NCBI RefSeq assembly: GCF_001625015.1
Contig: NZ_LVWJ02000019.1
Span: 248,001-312,000 of the forward strand
DNA: 64,000 nucleotides
Direction: 5' to 3'
Origin: Lewinella sp. 4G2
GTDB taxonomy: Bacteria; Bacteroidota; Bacteroidia; Chitinophagales; Saprospiraceae
Shown here: piece after piece, positions 43,835 through 51,714 of the stretch
Position numbering within the stretch: position 1 is the stretch's first letter
Layout of the letters: every line of letters starts with the position of its first letter
Translations under genes and position numbers: made by a program
Notes under the pieces: generated by a model
The model's input: the letters and a program-made list of their open reading frames with translations, nothing else
The model's database searches: none
Told to the model about the DNA's origin: nothing

Positions 43835-44854
43835 ATGTCTACCATTCAGAATAATCCCACCCCAAAATTCACCTCTAGCCCCGCAGCCAAACCCAACCGG
43901 ACGCCGCTGCTGCTAGGTATCATCGCCGTGTTGCTCATCGGCCTCGTCGGCTTCGGCATTGGCTACATGAACCGGGGCACCGAAAACGCTCAGGTCACCG
44001 CGGACCTCGTAGAGATGGAGCAATTCAAGGCTACGGCCGAGAAGCAGTACTACGAATCTCTCGCCGAGCTGGAAGAGATGCGCGGTAGCAACGAAGAGTT
44101 GAATGCCCTCATCGACCAACAGAAAGCCGAGCTCCGTACCCAAAAGGATAAGATCGAGGGTCTGACCCGCGATAGCCGCAACCTCGCTTCCGCCCGCCGC
44201 GAATTGGCTAACCTTAAAACACAGGTAGAAGGCTACGTCGTCGAGATCGAAGAACTCCGCCTCGCCAACGCCGAACTGGCCGAGAACAACCAGCGCCTCA
44301 CGAGTGAGCGGGACATTCTGTCCAACGATCTTCAGGCCAGCCGCGAGACGAACGAGAGTTTGAATAGCGAACGAGCTGTCCTCGTCAGTGAACGGGAACG
44401 CCTGACCTCCAACAACCAGGAGTTGAGCCGCAAGGTCGGTATCGCCAGCGTCCTTAAGGCGAACAACGTCAGTGTCGTCGGTCAGAAGCAACGTAACAGT
44501 GGCAAGTGGGTCGACCGTAGCTCTGCCCGCAACGTGGAACGCCTTTACGTATGCTTCAACAGCCTTGACAATGCCGTAGCTCAGACGGGTGAGGAGACCT
44601 TCCAGGTTCGTATCGTCAACCCCAACGGCGAGACGATCCAGATTGACGCCATGGGCTCCGGTGTTTTCACCAGCTCCGAAAGCGGTGACCGCATTCCCTA
44701 CACCACCGAAGTTGGTTTTGGCTTCGACGGTTCCGCCGCCAGCCACTGCGCCGAATGGAGCGTGGAGGGTAAGGAATTCATGAAGGGAACCTATCAGGCA
44801 GAGCTCTACAATAAGGGTTACTTCGTCGGGGAAGGCTCCGTGACGCTTAAGTAA
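43835..44854 (+). CDS. membrane-anchored coiled-coil protein with C-terminal beta domain
   Basis: The protein has 339 residues from the ATG at 43835; the in-frame ATG at 43736 gives an unlike cysteine- and histidine-rich extension. One transmembrane helix (about 23-44, LLLGIIAVLLIGLVGFGIGY) is followed by a long heptad coiled coil (about 60-200) and a beta-rich domain (about 215-339: NVERLYVCFNSLDN, FQVRIVNPNGETI, GTYQAELYNKGYFVGEGSV). The soluble part probably faces the periplasm. I do not recognise a named family, though such proteins recur in Bacteroidota. A strong terminator follows. Confidence 0.7.
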   Translation: MSTIQNNPTPKFTSSPAAKPNRTPLLLGIIAVLLIGLVGFGIGYMNRGTENAQVTADLVEMEQFKATAEKQYYESLAELEEMRGSNEELNALIDQQKAELRTQKDKIEGLTRDSRNLASARRELANLKTQVEGYVVEIEELRLANAELAENNQRLTSERDILSNDLQASRETNESLNSERAVLVSERERLTSNNQELSRKVGIASVLKANNVSVVGQKQRNSGKWVDRSSARNVERLYVCFNSLDNAVAQTGEETFQVRIVNPNGETIQIDAMGSGVFTSSESGDRIPYTTEVGFGFDGSAASHCAEWSVEGKEFMKGTYQAELYNKGYFVGEGSVTLK

Positions 44855-44895
44855 ATTCTAGTTTCCGGATATCCCATCCAGATACTCACCAATCG

Positions 44896-44931
44896 AAACG
44901 GCTCCGCACTACGCGGGGCCGTTTTGTTTTT
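44896..44931 (+). terminator. intrinsic terminator overlapping the next promoter
   Basis: AAACGGCTCCGC (44896-44907) pairs with GCGGGGCCGTTTT (44913-44925), and GTTTTT follows. The T tract abuts the -7 element TACCTTTG (44931-44938) of the next gene. Confidence 0.8.
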
Positions 44932-44938
44932 ACCTTTG
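44931..44938 (+). promoter_or_regulatory. -7 element (TACCTTTG) just before an ATG
   Basis: TACCTTTG ends 6 bp before the ATG at 44945, so the transcript would be leaderless or nearly so. It overlaps the end of the preceding terminator. No good -33 TTG is seen because the terminator stem occupies that region. Confidence 0.45.
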
Positions 44939-44944
44939 CCTACC

Positions 44945-45265
44945 ATGGAAAGCGTGAAAGCAAGCCTGGCGGAATCCTTCGGCCTCCCCGCCCTCCGGGA
45001 CGGCCAAACCTATACGGAGGAACGCTTCCTGCAAGCCCTGGCTGACGCCATCGATTACTGGATGCAGTACCGTATGGAAGAGCTAATGAGCCTGTGTTAT
45101 ACCCTCGACGTGGATGAGGCGGCCGTTGCCTTCGCCTTCCACCCCTCCGCGCCGGATCCGGCCAATCACGGCTTGGCCCGCCTGCTGTACGACCGGCAGA
45201 TCAAGCGCCTGGAAACCAAACGAACCATCAAATCTCCCCCCGTTGACGATGAGGATGCCTGGTAG
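44945..45265 (+). CDS. small acidic protein, function unknown
   Basis: The protein has 106 residues from the ATG at 44945; an ATG at 44924 lies inside the terminator and is unlikely. It is mostly helical and acidic (FLQALADAIDYWMQYRMEELMSL), with a lysine/arginine segment before the DDEDAW end. No family was recognised. Its end overlaps the start of the thioredoxin-like gene by 17 bp, so the two are probably translated together. Confidence 0.65.
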   Translation: MESVKASLAESFGLPALRDGQTYTEERFLQALADAIDYWMQYRMEELMSLCYTLDVDEAAVAFAFHPSAPDPANHGLARLLYDRQIKRLETKRTIKSPPVDDEDAW

Positions 45266-45776
45266 AGCACGAAGTACTGCGAAGCAAAAATTCTTTATTC
45301 CGCTGGTGATCCTCGTGCTCTGGTTCGGGGGCCGGGCCTGGTACTTCGCGCCCAACGCAAGTGCCGGTGAACCAGCGGCGACGTTTACGGTGACCCTCGC
45401 CAACGGCAACCCGTTTAGCTTGGAGGGCTTACGGGGCAAAACCGTCCTGCTGGATTTCTGGGGAAGCTGGTGTGGCCCCTGCCGGGCGGAAGTCCCCCAG
45501 CTACAGCAACTTTACCGGGAGCGGGGTGACGAACTGGCCATCGTCAGTATCGCCATTGAACGGGATAGCAGCCGCTGGCTAAACGCCCTGGCCCGCGATG
45601 GGAGAAGTTGGCCCTACCAGATCATGGATGAAACGAGTTCGTTGAAATTCCTCAATGGTGAGCTGGCGGATTTGTACGGTATCAACTCCGTCCCCAGCAA
45701 CGTCGTCGTCAACGGTGCGGGGGAAGTTGTCGCCGTCAATATTGACCTTAATGACCTGAGCACCTACCTCCCCTAA
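45249..45776 (+). CDS. TlpA-like membrane-anchored thioredoxin
   Basis: The protein has 175 residues; a second ATG at 45255 is equally possible. An N-terminal signal anchor (FFIPLVILVLWFGGRAWYF) leads to a TlpA/ResA-like domain with the redox motif DFWGSWCGPCRAEV (about residue 77), and the cis-Pro side reads INSVPSNVVVN. It should act in the periplasm on disulfides, for example in cytochrome maturation or extracytoplasmic thiol repair. It overlaps the upstream small gene and is followed 5 bp later by an O-methyltransferase gene, making a three-gene unit. Confidence 0.88.
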   Translation: MRMPGRARSTAKQKFFIPLVILVLWFGGRAWYFAPNASAGEPAATFTVTLANGNPFSLEGLRGKTVLLDFWGSWCGPCRAEVPQLQQLYRERGDELAIVSIAIERDSSRWLNALARDGRSWPYQIMDETSSLKFLNGELADLYGINSVPSNVVVNGAGEVVAVNIDLNDLSTYLP

Positions 45777-45780
45777 ACCT

Positions 45781-46419
45781 ATGCGTGACACCATCGATCT
45801 CCGTTACGAGTACGCCGAACGGCTCTCCGGCCCGCTGCCAACTTACCTCGAGGAAGTGGAGCGACAGACCTTTCTGAAAACCATGGCTCCCCAAATGCTG
45901 AGTGGTCGGTTACAGGGGCGGATCCTGAGTATGCTGTCGCAACTCGTCCGGCCGTCCTGCATTTTGGAACTGGGCACCTTTACGGGGTATTCCGCCCTCT
46001 GCCTGGCGGAAGGACTAGCGCCGGGCGGGGAACTCCACACCATCGAAGGGAACCGGGAAACGGCGTTTTGGGCGGCTAAAAACTTCGCGGTTTCTCCCTT
46101 CAGCGAAAGCCTCAAATTACACGTGGGGCAGGCGGCGGACCTCCTCCCCACCCTACCCGACCGATTTGATCTCATCTTTTTGGATGGCGACAAACGGGGC
46201 TACCCCGGCTACTTCCACCAGCTCATCGACCGGCTCAATCCGGGCGGCCTGCTACTGGCCGACAACATCCTTTGGGACGGTAAGGTGAGTAAGTCGGGCA
46301 AACCGGATCCAGACGTGGAGGCTCTCCGCGCCTACAACGAATTGGTGGCTGCGGACGAGCGCTTGGTTTCGGTGGTGCTGCCGTTACGGGATGGTTTGAG
46401 TGTGGGGCGGCGGGTTTAG
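45781..46419 (+). CDS. SAM-dependent O-methyltransferase, caffeoyl-CoA/catechol type
   Basis: The protein has 212 residues. The class I methyltransferase core is clear: CILELGTFTGYSALCLAEGL (SAM loop), ELHTIEGN, DLIFLDGDKRGYPGYF (metal-binding Asp) and GGLLLADNILWDGKV. These mark the metal-dependent catechol/caffeoyl-CoA OMT family (COG4122). The natural substrate in Bacteroidota is unknown. It is the last gene of the unit with the TlpA-like gene and is followed by a tandem repeat. Confidence 0.9.
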   Translation: MRDTIDLRYEYAERLSGPLPTYLEEVERQTFLKTMAPQMLSGRLQGRILSMLSQLVRPSCILELGTFTGYSALCLAEGLAPGGELHTIEGNRETAFWAAKNFAVSPFSESLKLHVGQAADLLPTLPDRFDLIFLDGDKRGYPGYFHQLIDRLNPGGLLLADNILWDGKVSKSGKPDPDVEALRAYNELVAADERLVSVVLPLRDGLSVGRRV

Positions 46420-46485
46420 GGTGTCCCAATAGATGCTTGCAGGATTGGGTTCGACCCGGCCGCTCGGAGACCCTCCTACGTCGGG

Positions 46486-46761
46486 CGGTCATACACACGG
46501 CCGGACGCTTGCAGGACCTCCTGCGTCGGACGCTACAAGGACCTACTCATCATCATTACCACTGCTCCTCGTAGCGTCGAATCTATTGTAGCGTAGTGGA
46601 AATAGAATCGTCCTGCGAGCGTGCGGTCATACACACGGCCGGACGCTTGCAGGACCTCCTGCGTCGGACGCTACAAGGACCTACACATCATTTCTGCCAC
46701 AGCTCCTCGTAGCGTCGATGCTATTGTAGCGTAGTGGAAATAGAATCGTCCTGCGAGCGTG
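46486..46761. repeat. 138-bp tandem duplication, two full copies
   Basis: Unit 1 (46486-46623) and unit 2 (46624-46761) are nearly identical, opening with CGGTCATACACACGGCCGGA. A degenerate partial third unit lies at about 46437-46485. Each holds a GCAGGACCTCCTGC hairpin and two TAGCGT words. It lies between convergent genes; I find no ORF in it. Confidence 0.85.
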
Positions 46762-46769
46762 CGGCCCCC

Positions 46770-47366
46770 TTACCGCCGCCACATCGAGAAGCCACCCACC
46801 AGATCTACACCGAGCAGACCTAAGTCTGTGTTGTAGTAGACCTTCTTCAGCTCACCGGGGTTGGGGTTGTTGTAATTCTGTTCTAGTACGTTGAAGTAGA
46901 TCTCGCCTTCGCGTTCGTACTCCGCGATTACGCGGGCGTTGGCGTTACGGCCGGCGGTGATGCGGCCGTCGGGTAGCAACTCTACTATCAGGCGGTGGTC
47001 GCTAGCCGTAGGAATATTAAATACGTAGAAAATATCCGTTGGCCCAAACCCAGATGGATAGGCATCAATTGCGCCGCTTAGCTCCTGACTGGGGCTGCTC
47101 CCCGAAAACTCCATGATGAATTGTTCGTTGCAGCCATTCAATTCCGTGGCTTCGTTGATGCCACCGCGGAAGATCATGCGGAGTTCAGTCCCATCCGAAA
47201 CCGTATAGGTGACTATTTGGGCGTCAGTATGGGGAATAGCGTTAAGGGTTTCCGCTTTAAGCCGACGGTCTTCCGGCAGGTCGCAGCCGTTGTTATCTTC
47301 ACTACAGCCAGTCCCTAGTCCCAGGCAAAAGCAGGTGAGTAAGAGTAAAAGTGAATTCGTTCTCAT
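46770..47366 (-). CDS. lipoprotein of unknown function, paralogue of the next gene
   Basis: The protein has 198 residues with a lipoprotein signal (LLLLLTCFCLGLGTGCSED). The segment LNAIPHTDAQIVTYTVSDGT and the end VYYNTDLGLLGVDLVGG align with the neighbouring protein (NAIPYRDEQTLTFEVSDGT; AYYNLSFGLIGVELPDG). Both are mainly beta and have conserved cysteines in the mature part (CDLPE, GCNEQ here; CEEI, GCLEE there). No known family was recognised. They are 32 bp apart, a tandem duplication that has diverged widely. Confidence 0.7.
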   Translation of the reverse strand: MRTNSLLLLLTCFCLGLGTGCSEDNNGCDLPEDRRLKAETLNAIPHTDAQIVTYTVSDGTELRMIFRGGINEATELNGCNEQFIMEFSGSSPSQELSGAIDAYPSGFGPTDIFYVFNIPTASDHRLIVELLPDGRITAGRNANARVIAEYEREGEIYFNVLEQNYNNPNPGELKKVYYNTDLGLLGVDLVGGFSMWRR

Positions 47367-47398
47367 CGTTGGGGTTTTGACCGTGGTATAAGCAGCGG

Positions 47399-47998
47399 CT
47401 ACTGGTTCGCTAAAAAGATGGACGTACCGTCAGGTAGTTCTACTCCAATCAGTCCGAAGGAGAGGTTATAATATGCCATCTCAGTTTGTGGGTCCGTTGG
47501 CTCACCGTAGGCTACGGCCAGCACGTCGGTGTAGGTACTTCCGTTCAGGGTTGTATCCGGAATGATGCGACCGAATGGGGTGTCGCCAGCGAGCGTCCCT
47601 GCTTCGTCGAGAATGACGGAGATGGACCTTCCCCGCCTACCGTTCGCCGTATAATTTAGGCCGTAGGTCAAGAGTTCCTCTACTTCCCCAAATACCAATA
47701 TGTCCACGTTGAGACTACTATTCACGTTGAGGCCGCTGAAGGTGGTACTAATCTCTTCCAGACAGCCCGTGATCATTTGTGGCGTAAAGGCTTCGCGACG
47801 AACGACGGCCATAAAGTCCGTCCCATCGGACACTTCAAAAGTAAGTGTCTGCTCGTCGCGGTAAGGAATGGCGTTGATGAGGCGGGCATCAACTCGCGTA
47901 ATTTCTTCGCAGGGTGGGTCGTCACCTTCGCTGCCTTCAAAAAAGGAGCAGGAGGTTATGGCGATAGTCAACAGGAAGAAGGAGAATATTTGTTTCAT
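47399..47998 (-). CDS. lipoprotein of unknown function, paralogue of the previous gene
   Basis: The protein has 199 residues from the ATG at 47998 (MKQIFSFFLLTIAITSCSFF), which gives a proper lipobox; an upstream ATG at 48019 adds seven residues. Layout and motifs match the downstream paralogue, with a beta-rich domain and conserved cysteine positions. The protein is probably outer-membrane attached. Function is unknown, and context gives no partner beyond the paralogue. Confidence 0.7.
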   Translation of the reverse strand: MKQIFSFFLLTIAITSCSFFEGSEGDDPPCEEITRVDARLINAIPYRDEQTLTFEVSDGTDFMAVVRREAFTPQMITGCLEEISTTFSGLNVNSSLNVDILVFGEVEELLTYGLNYTANGRRGRSISVILDEAGTLAGDTPFGRIIPDTTLNGSTYTDVLAVAYGEPTDPQTEMAYYNLSFGLIGVELPDGTSIFLANQ

Positions 47999-48138
47999 AG
48001 GGTTCGATGCATATCCCATTAGGGATGGGATGACAGTGACGGTTTGAAGAACGAGGATAGATCGTAAGACGGTAGAAAACTTACCTTCTCCGTACTAAAA
48101 GGTGGCAAAATTAATCAGTAGCGGAGTGGCTGGCAATC

Positions 48139-48172
48139 AAAAAAGGTCGACTTCCTTGCGGAAGCCGACCTC
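48139..48172 (-). terminator. intrinsic terminator of the Uma2 gene
   Basis: On the minus strand AGGTCGGCTTCC pairs with GGAAGTCGACCT around a GCAA loop, followed by a six-T run (48144-48139). Confidence 0.8.
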
Positions 48173-48236
48173 GGTGGTGTTTATTCAAGTCGTGTAATCT
48201 GTAAAGCCATGACGGCCTGATGTTCAATAAACGGCG

Positions 48237-48821
48237 CTAAACCTCTGGCAACATACTATCAACAAGAAGTTCTCCCGCAAGCGGGCTAGTAAATCGACTC
48301 CCCGCTTCGTGAACTGACCGCGATCCATAAATCCCTTTTGCGATGATGGGTTCGGCGTGAAATTCTAACTGGCGCTCACGAATGTTGACAATCCAGTATT
48401 CTTTGATTCCCGCCAGCGCGTAGGCTTCCATCTTGCTAGTCCGATCGTACTCCAAGGTAGAGTCAGCTATCTCAATGAGCAGGTGAATGTTTTCAGCGTT
48501 CGGGTGGCCGGTACTTCTATTGTACTTGCGGCGTTCAACAACCGCAAAGTCCGGCTCCGGCTCAGAATCGTTGGGTAAGGTTACCGGATTTTGGACGCGG
48601 TACTTAAACCTAGTCCCAAACTGTTCGTAGAAAAAGTCAGTGATGTCGGAAAGTACATCGGCGTGAGGTTCACCTACGGGCATCTTGGGTATAATTTTAC
48701 CAAAGAGTAGTTCTACCTTGTCCAGTTCGGTCAGGACGCCTTTCTCAATGGCATCGTGGTACCGTTCGAGACTCCACCGAAATTCTTCGGGCGCTGAATT
48801 TAGGCCCATTACTTTGGTCAT
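48237..48821 (-). CDS. Uma2/DUF820 family protein, PD-(D/E)XK nuclease fold
   Basis: The protein has 194 residues. The DUF820 fold is seen in LDKVELLFGKIIPKMPVGEPHA, the acidic EPEPDFAVVERRKY and IHLLIEIADSTLEYDRTSK, which give the D-ExK-type putative active site, then the EYWIVNIRERQLE strand. The family is abundant in cyanobacteria and Bacteroidota and predicted to be a nuclease, but real activity and target are unknown. It stands alone, with no transposase or antitoxin next to it. Confidence 0.85.
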   Translation of the reverse strand: MTKVMGLNSAPEEFRWSLERYHDAIEKGVLTELDKVELLFGKIIPKMPVGEPHADVLSDITDFFYEQFGTRFKYRVQNPVTLPNDSEPEPDFAVVERRKYNRSTGHPNAENIHLLIEIADSTLEYDRTSKMEAYALAGIKEYWIVNIRERQLEFHAEPIIAKGIYGSRSVHEAGSRFTSPLAGELLVDSMLPEV

Positions 48822-48858
48822 AGCTTAAAGATAAAGCCTTTGCTCCGTAAGATAAAGA

Positions 48859-48893
48859 AGGAGAGGATCAGTTCCAACGTGAAACTGATCCTC
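48859..48893 (-). terminator. hairpin terminator of the FNR gene
   Basis: GAGGATCAGTT and AACTGATCCTC pair across an 8-base loop (48863-48892), directly after the FNR gene on the minus strand. The T-run is weak. Confidence 0.65.
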
Positions 48894-48922
48894 CTTTGCT
48901 GAACTCTTGAAATGCAATTTTT

Positions 48923-49957
48923 CTAAGCGGGCACTGTTTCCGCTTCCTCCTTCGGCAGACCCTGTACCCCGTTCACCGTAGTGTACTTGAAGCTCAGTTT
49001 CTTGTCCGGGTAGATGTAGGAGAAGGCGCTCTGCACGGCAATCGTTCCTTCGTGGAAACCACAGAGGATCAGTTTCAGCTTGCCCTCGTAGTGGTTGATG
49101 TCGCCGATGGCGTAGATGCCGGGGATGCCGGTGCTGTAATCCTTCGTATCCACGATGATGGCATTTTTGTGGATGTTCAGTCCCCACTCCGCGATCGGGC
49201 CGAGTTTGGGGGCAAGGCCGAAGAGGGGGATGAAGCTATCCACGGCGATGTCTTCCATTTCGCCGGACTTGTGCTTCACGGTGATGCCCTCCACCTTCTT
49301 GTCGCCGATGATGCCGACGGCCTGGGCGTTCGTGACCAGGTTGATCTTGCCTTCCTGGGCGAGTTCCATCACCTTTTCGACGCTATCGAGGGCGCCCCGG
49401 AAAGAATCCCGCCGGTGTACGAGGGTCACGCTGTTGGCGACGTCGGCCAGGAAGATGGTCCAGTCCAGGGCGGAGTCACCGCCACCGGCCAGGAGGACAT
49501 CCTTACCGCGGTATACTTCAGGGTCACGGATGACGTAAGCAACGCCGTTATCCTCAAATTTCTCAATGTTGGGGATGGGTGGTTTCCGGGGTGTAAAGAC
49601 CCCGAGGCCTCCGGCGATCATGATGACGGGTGCCTGATGCACAGTGCCTTTATTGGTCGTAACCTGGTACATTTTCTCACCGACCTCTTCAATTTTAGCG
49701 GCGCTTTCTCCGAGGGTAAAACCGGGGTTGAAGGGCTTGATCTGCTCCATTAAATTATCGACGAGCTCACCGGCTAATACACTAGGGTATCCAGGAATAT
49801 CGTAAATCGGCTTTTTCGGGTAGATCTCCGTTAACTGCCCGCCCGGCTGACCGAGGGAATCAATTAAATGGCAACGAAGCTTCAATAAACCCGCTTCAAA
49901 AACGGTAAAGAGACCGACGGGGCCGGCGCCGATGATGAGGATGTCTGTTTGGATCAT
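48923..49957 (-). CDS. ferredoxin-NADP reductase, thioredoxin-reductase-like type
   Basis: The protein has 344 residues. It has the FAD loop ILIIGAGPVGLFTVFEAG, the NADP loop LLAGGGDSALDW and the late FAD motif GIYAIGDINHYEGKLKLI. There is no CxxC pair, which separates it from thioredoxin reductase and points to YumC/FNR type 2. As the last gene of the sulfur operon it probably supplies electrons from NADPH through ferredoxin to the sulfite reductase. An 110-bp gap with a GTAGTCGG array separates it from cysH. Confidence 0.88.
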   Translation of the reverse strand: MIQTDILIIGAGPVGLFTVFEAGLLKLRCHLIDSLGQPGGQLTEIYPKKPIYDIPGYPSVLAGELVDNLMEQIKPFNPGFTLGESAAKIEEVGEKMYQVTTNKGTVHQAPVIMIAGGLGVFTPRKPPIPNIEKFEDNGVAYVIRDPEVYRGKDVLLAGGGDSALDWTIFLADVANSVTLVHRRDSFRGALDSVEKVMELAQEGKINLVTNAQAVGIIGDKKVEGITVKHKSGEMEDIAVDSFIPLFGLAPKLGPIAEWGLNIHKNAIIVDTKDYSTGIPGIYAIGDINHYEGKLKLILCGFHEGTIAVQSAFSYIYPDKKLSFKYTTVNGVQGLPKEEAETVPA

Positions 49958-49983
49958 AATGATTTTAAATTGGGGAGATTTAT

Positions 49984-50065
49984 TAGTCGGGTAGTCGGGT
50001 AGTACGGTAGTACGGTAGTCGGGTAGTAGCGTAGTACTACCCGACTACCCGACTACCGTACTACG
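49984..50065. repeat. GTAGTCGG direct and inverted array inside the sulfur operon
   Basis: Direct GTAGTCGG and GTAGTACG units (49984-50030) are followed by their reverse complements (50031-50065). This gives a hairpin-forming array between cysH and the FNR gene, of the same family as 9399-9463. Confidence 0.8.
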
Positions 50066-50067
50066 TC

Positions 50068-50751
50068 CTATGTATGCAAGCCACACTCATCCTTGTCCTT
50101 CCCCGCCCAGCGTCCGGCGCGGCCCTGGCCCGGTCGGGTACAGTGGTGGCAGCCGATCGAGCCATAGCCCTTTGCTTCGAGGGGGTGGCGCGGTAGTTGG
50201 TCTTTTTCCAGATAGAAGAGAAACTCTCCTTCGGTGATGTCGATCAATGGGTGGAAATGGATCAATCCGTCTACCTCTTCGAAGATGCGCATGGCGGCGC
50301 GGTTCATCGTTTGGTAGGAGTGGACGCCGGACATCCACACGGTATGCTGTGCCTTGATGCCCTTCAGCGGCAGTACCTTATTGTAATGGCAGCAGCGGCT
50401 GGGTTGTTTTTCCCACATCTCCGCGTCCAGGGTTTGCCGGTGGCGGTGCTCATCGGGGTGGATCTCGACGACTTCCAGCCCGGTGACCTCGCTCAGCGTT
50501 TCCTTGTACGCCAGCGTTTCGGGGAAGTGGTAGCCGGTATTCAGCATATGCACTTTCTGCGCGGCATTGGCCTTGCTGACGAAGGTGAGCATGACGACGG
50601 ACTTCGTCCCGAAGCTACTCGTGAAGAGCACTTCTTCCACGGGGAAGTATTCGTACAGGCGCGTGAAGCGGTCCTCAAAACCCAGCTCCGCAAATTCTGC
50701 GTTCAGGGCTTCGATATCAACCTTAAGTAGCGTTTTGGTAGTTGCGGACAT
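50068..50751 (-). CDS. cysH: phosphoadenylyl/adenylyl sulfate reductase, iron-sulfur type
   Basis: The protein has 227 residues. The PP-loop-like TSSFGTKSVVML, LNTGYHFPETLAYKE and EIHPDEHRHRQ are family blocks. The cysteine set CCHYNKVLPLKG and GCHHCTRPGQGRAGRW, ending DECGLHT, matches the 4Fe-4S-bearing CysH group that mainly uses APS. It reduces activated sulfate to sulfite. It lies 3 bp after the siroheme dehydrogenase gene and feeds sulfite to the reductase encoded upstream. No sulfate adenylyltransferase (cysDN) gene is in the window. Confidence 0.92.
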   Translation of the reverse strand: MSATTKTLLKVDIEALNAEFAELGFEDRFTRLYEYFPVEEVLFTSSFGTKSVVMLTFVSKANAAQKVHMLNTGYHFPETLAYKETLSEVTGLEVVEIHPDEHRHRQTLDAEMWEKQPSRCCHYNKVLPLKGIKAQHTVWMSGVHSYQTMNRAAMRIFEEVDGLIHFHPLIDITEGEFLFYLEKDQLPRHPLEAKGYGSIGCHHCTRPGQGRAGRWAGKDKDECGLHT

Positions 50752-50754
50752 AGT

Positions 50755-51633
50755 TCAGTTGGATGGGGTGGCTGGGTCTTCGGTAGGTGCAAATTGCGCT
50801 CCTCCCGATTCTGGCTGTAACGAGTTGGGCGCTGACGCGGGTGCAAAGGTAATGGGTTCGGAACTGGCTTCCTGCGCGGCGGCGGCCACCAAACATCCGC
50901 CGGGCGGGCAGCGGTGGACGGGCCTTTCGCCGGAGGCGGACGCCAGCAAACTACTCGTGACGCTGTTGAGTTCGCGCACTTTGGTTTGGAAGTCGCCCGT
51001 CAGCCGGTCCCGGAAAAGTTTCAGGTTATCTAAGAGGGTAGTCGTTTCAAATTCGGGTAATTCCGCCTCCAGAAACTGGCGGAATCGTTTTGCAAAAGTG
51101 GGGCTCTGGCCGTTCGTGCTGATCGCCACCTTGAGGGGGCCGCGGGTTACGATACTGCCGAGGTAGAAATCACAGAGACTGGGGGTATCGGCGATATTGG
51201 TCAGTCTACGGGCGGCCTTGGCGGCCTTCCAGACGGAGAGGTTGATATCCTTAAAATTGGTGGCGGCTACTACCAGGTCGGCGATCTCTACGTCACTTTC
51301 CTGGAATTTACGGGCGTAGTAGATGACCGTACCTCCGGCTGGCGTTTTCCATTCTCCGTTGGGGACTTCGCCCGTAAACCGGGCGGCTTCCAACGTGTGC
51401 CCACCGAAGCCTGCTTCATCCTCACTTTGCACCTGCGACAGCGCCCGCTGATGGTGGTCGTCGAGTAGGGCCTTGAGCTCTTCACCCATCCACGGGGCGA
51501 CGATGACGACGCGGGCGTTGGGGCTGGATTTGAGGATGAAACTTAACTTTTCCTCACCTACCTCTCCGGCGCCGACAACTAGTAGTTGGAGGCGGTCCAG
51601 GCGGAAGAAGGCGGGGTAGAGGGGGTTGGTCAA
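50755..51633 (-). CDS. precorrin-2 dehydrogenase/ferrochelatase for siroheme, with insertion and extended tail
   Basis: The protein has 292 residues, against about 200 for the usual Met8p/CysG-N type. The NAD-binding core QLLVVGAGEVGEEKL and VVAATNFKDINLSVW, then DFYLGSIVTRGPLKVAISTNGQSP, are typical. Two additions stand out: residues about 61-106, between strands where relatives have only a few residues, and a low-complexity tail (about 235-292) with HRCPPGGC. Both hold a copy of the 17-bp dispersed word (51429-51445 and 50828-50844). It oxidises precorrin-2 and inserts iron, after CobA, to give siroheme for the sulfite reductase. Confidence 0.88.
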   Translation of the reverse strand: MTNPLYPAFFRLDRLQLLVVGAGEVGEEKLSFILKSSPNARVVIVAPWMGEELKALLDDHHQRALSQVQSEDEAGFGGHTLEAARFTGEVPNGEWKTPAGGTVIYYARKFQESDVEIADLVVAATNFKDINLSVWKAAKAARRLTNIADTPSLCDFYLGSIVTRGPLKVAISTNGQSPTFAKRFRQFLEAELPEFETTTLLDNLKLFRDRLTGDFQTKVRELNSVTSSLLASASGERPVHRCPPGGCLVAAAAQEASSEPITFAPASAPNSLQPESGGAQFAPTEDPATPSN

Positions 51634-51639
51634 GGGATA

Positions 51640-51714
51640 TTTGATATTTGATCGGTGATACTTGATATTCGATTTGGCTGCCGCTGTTACGCTCGCTGCG
51701 CTCGGCTGCCGCCG
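51640..51714. repeat. partial palindromic element between cobA and the dehydrogenase gene
   Basis: GATATTTGATATTTGATCGG, TGATATTCGATTTGGCTGCCGC and a second GGCTGCCGC match one arm of the larger palindrome at 52491-52654. It fills the 81-bp gap. Confidence 0.6.

Noticed and set aside
46486-46761. Possible CRISPR array
   Set aside because: There are only two long units that abut without spacers, and no cas genes are nearby.
50828-50851. TACCTTTG next to the 17-bp word, as evidence that the word is a promoter start site
   Set aside because: Other copies lack the -7 element, and this one lacks a -33 TTG at the right distance.
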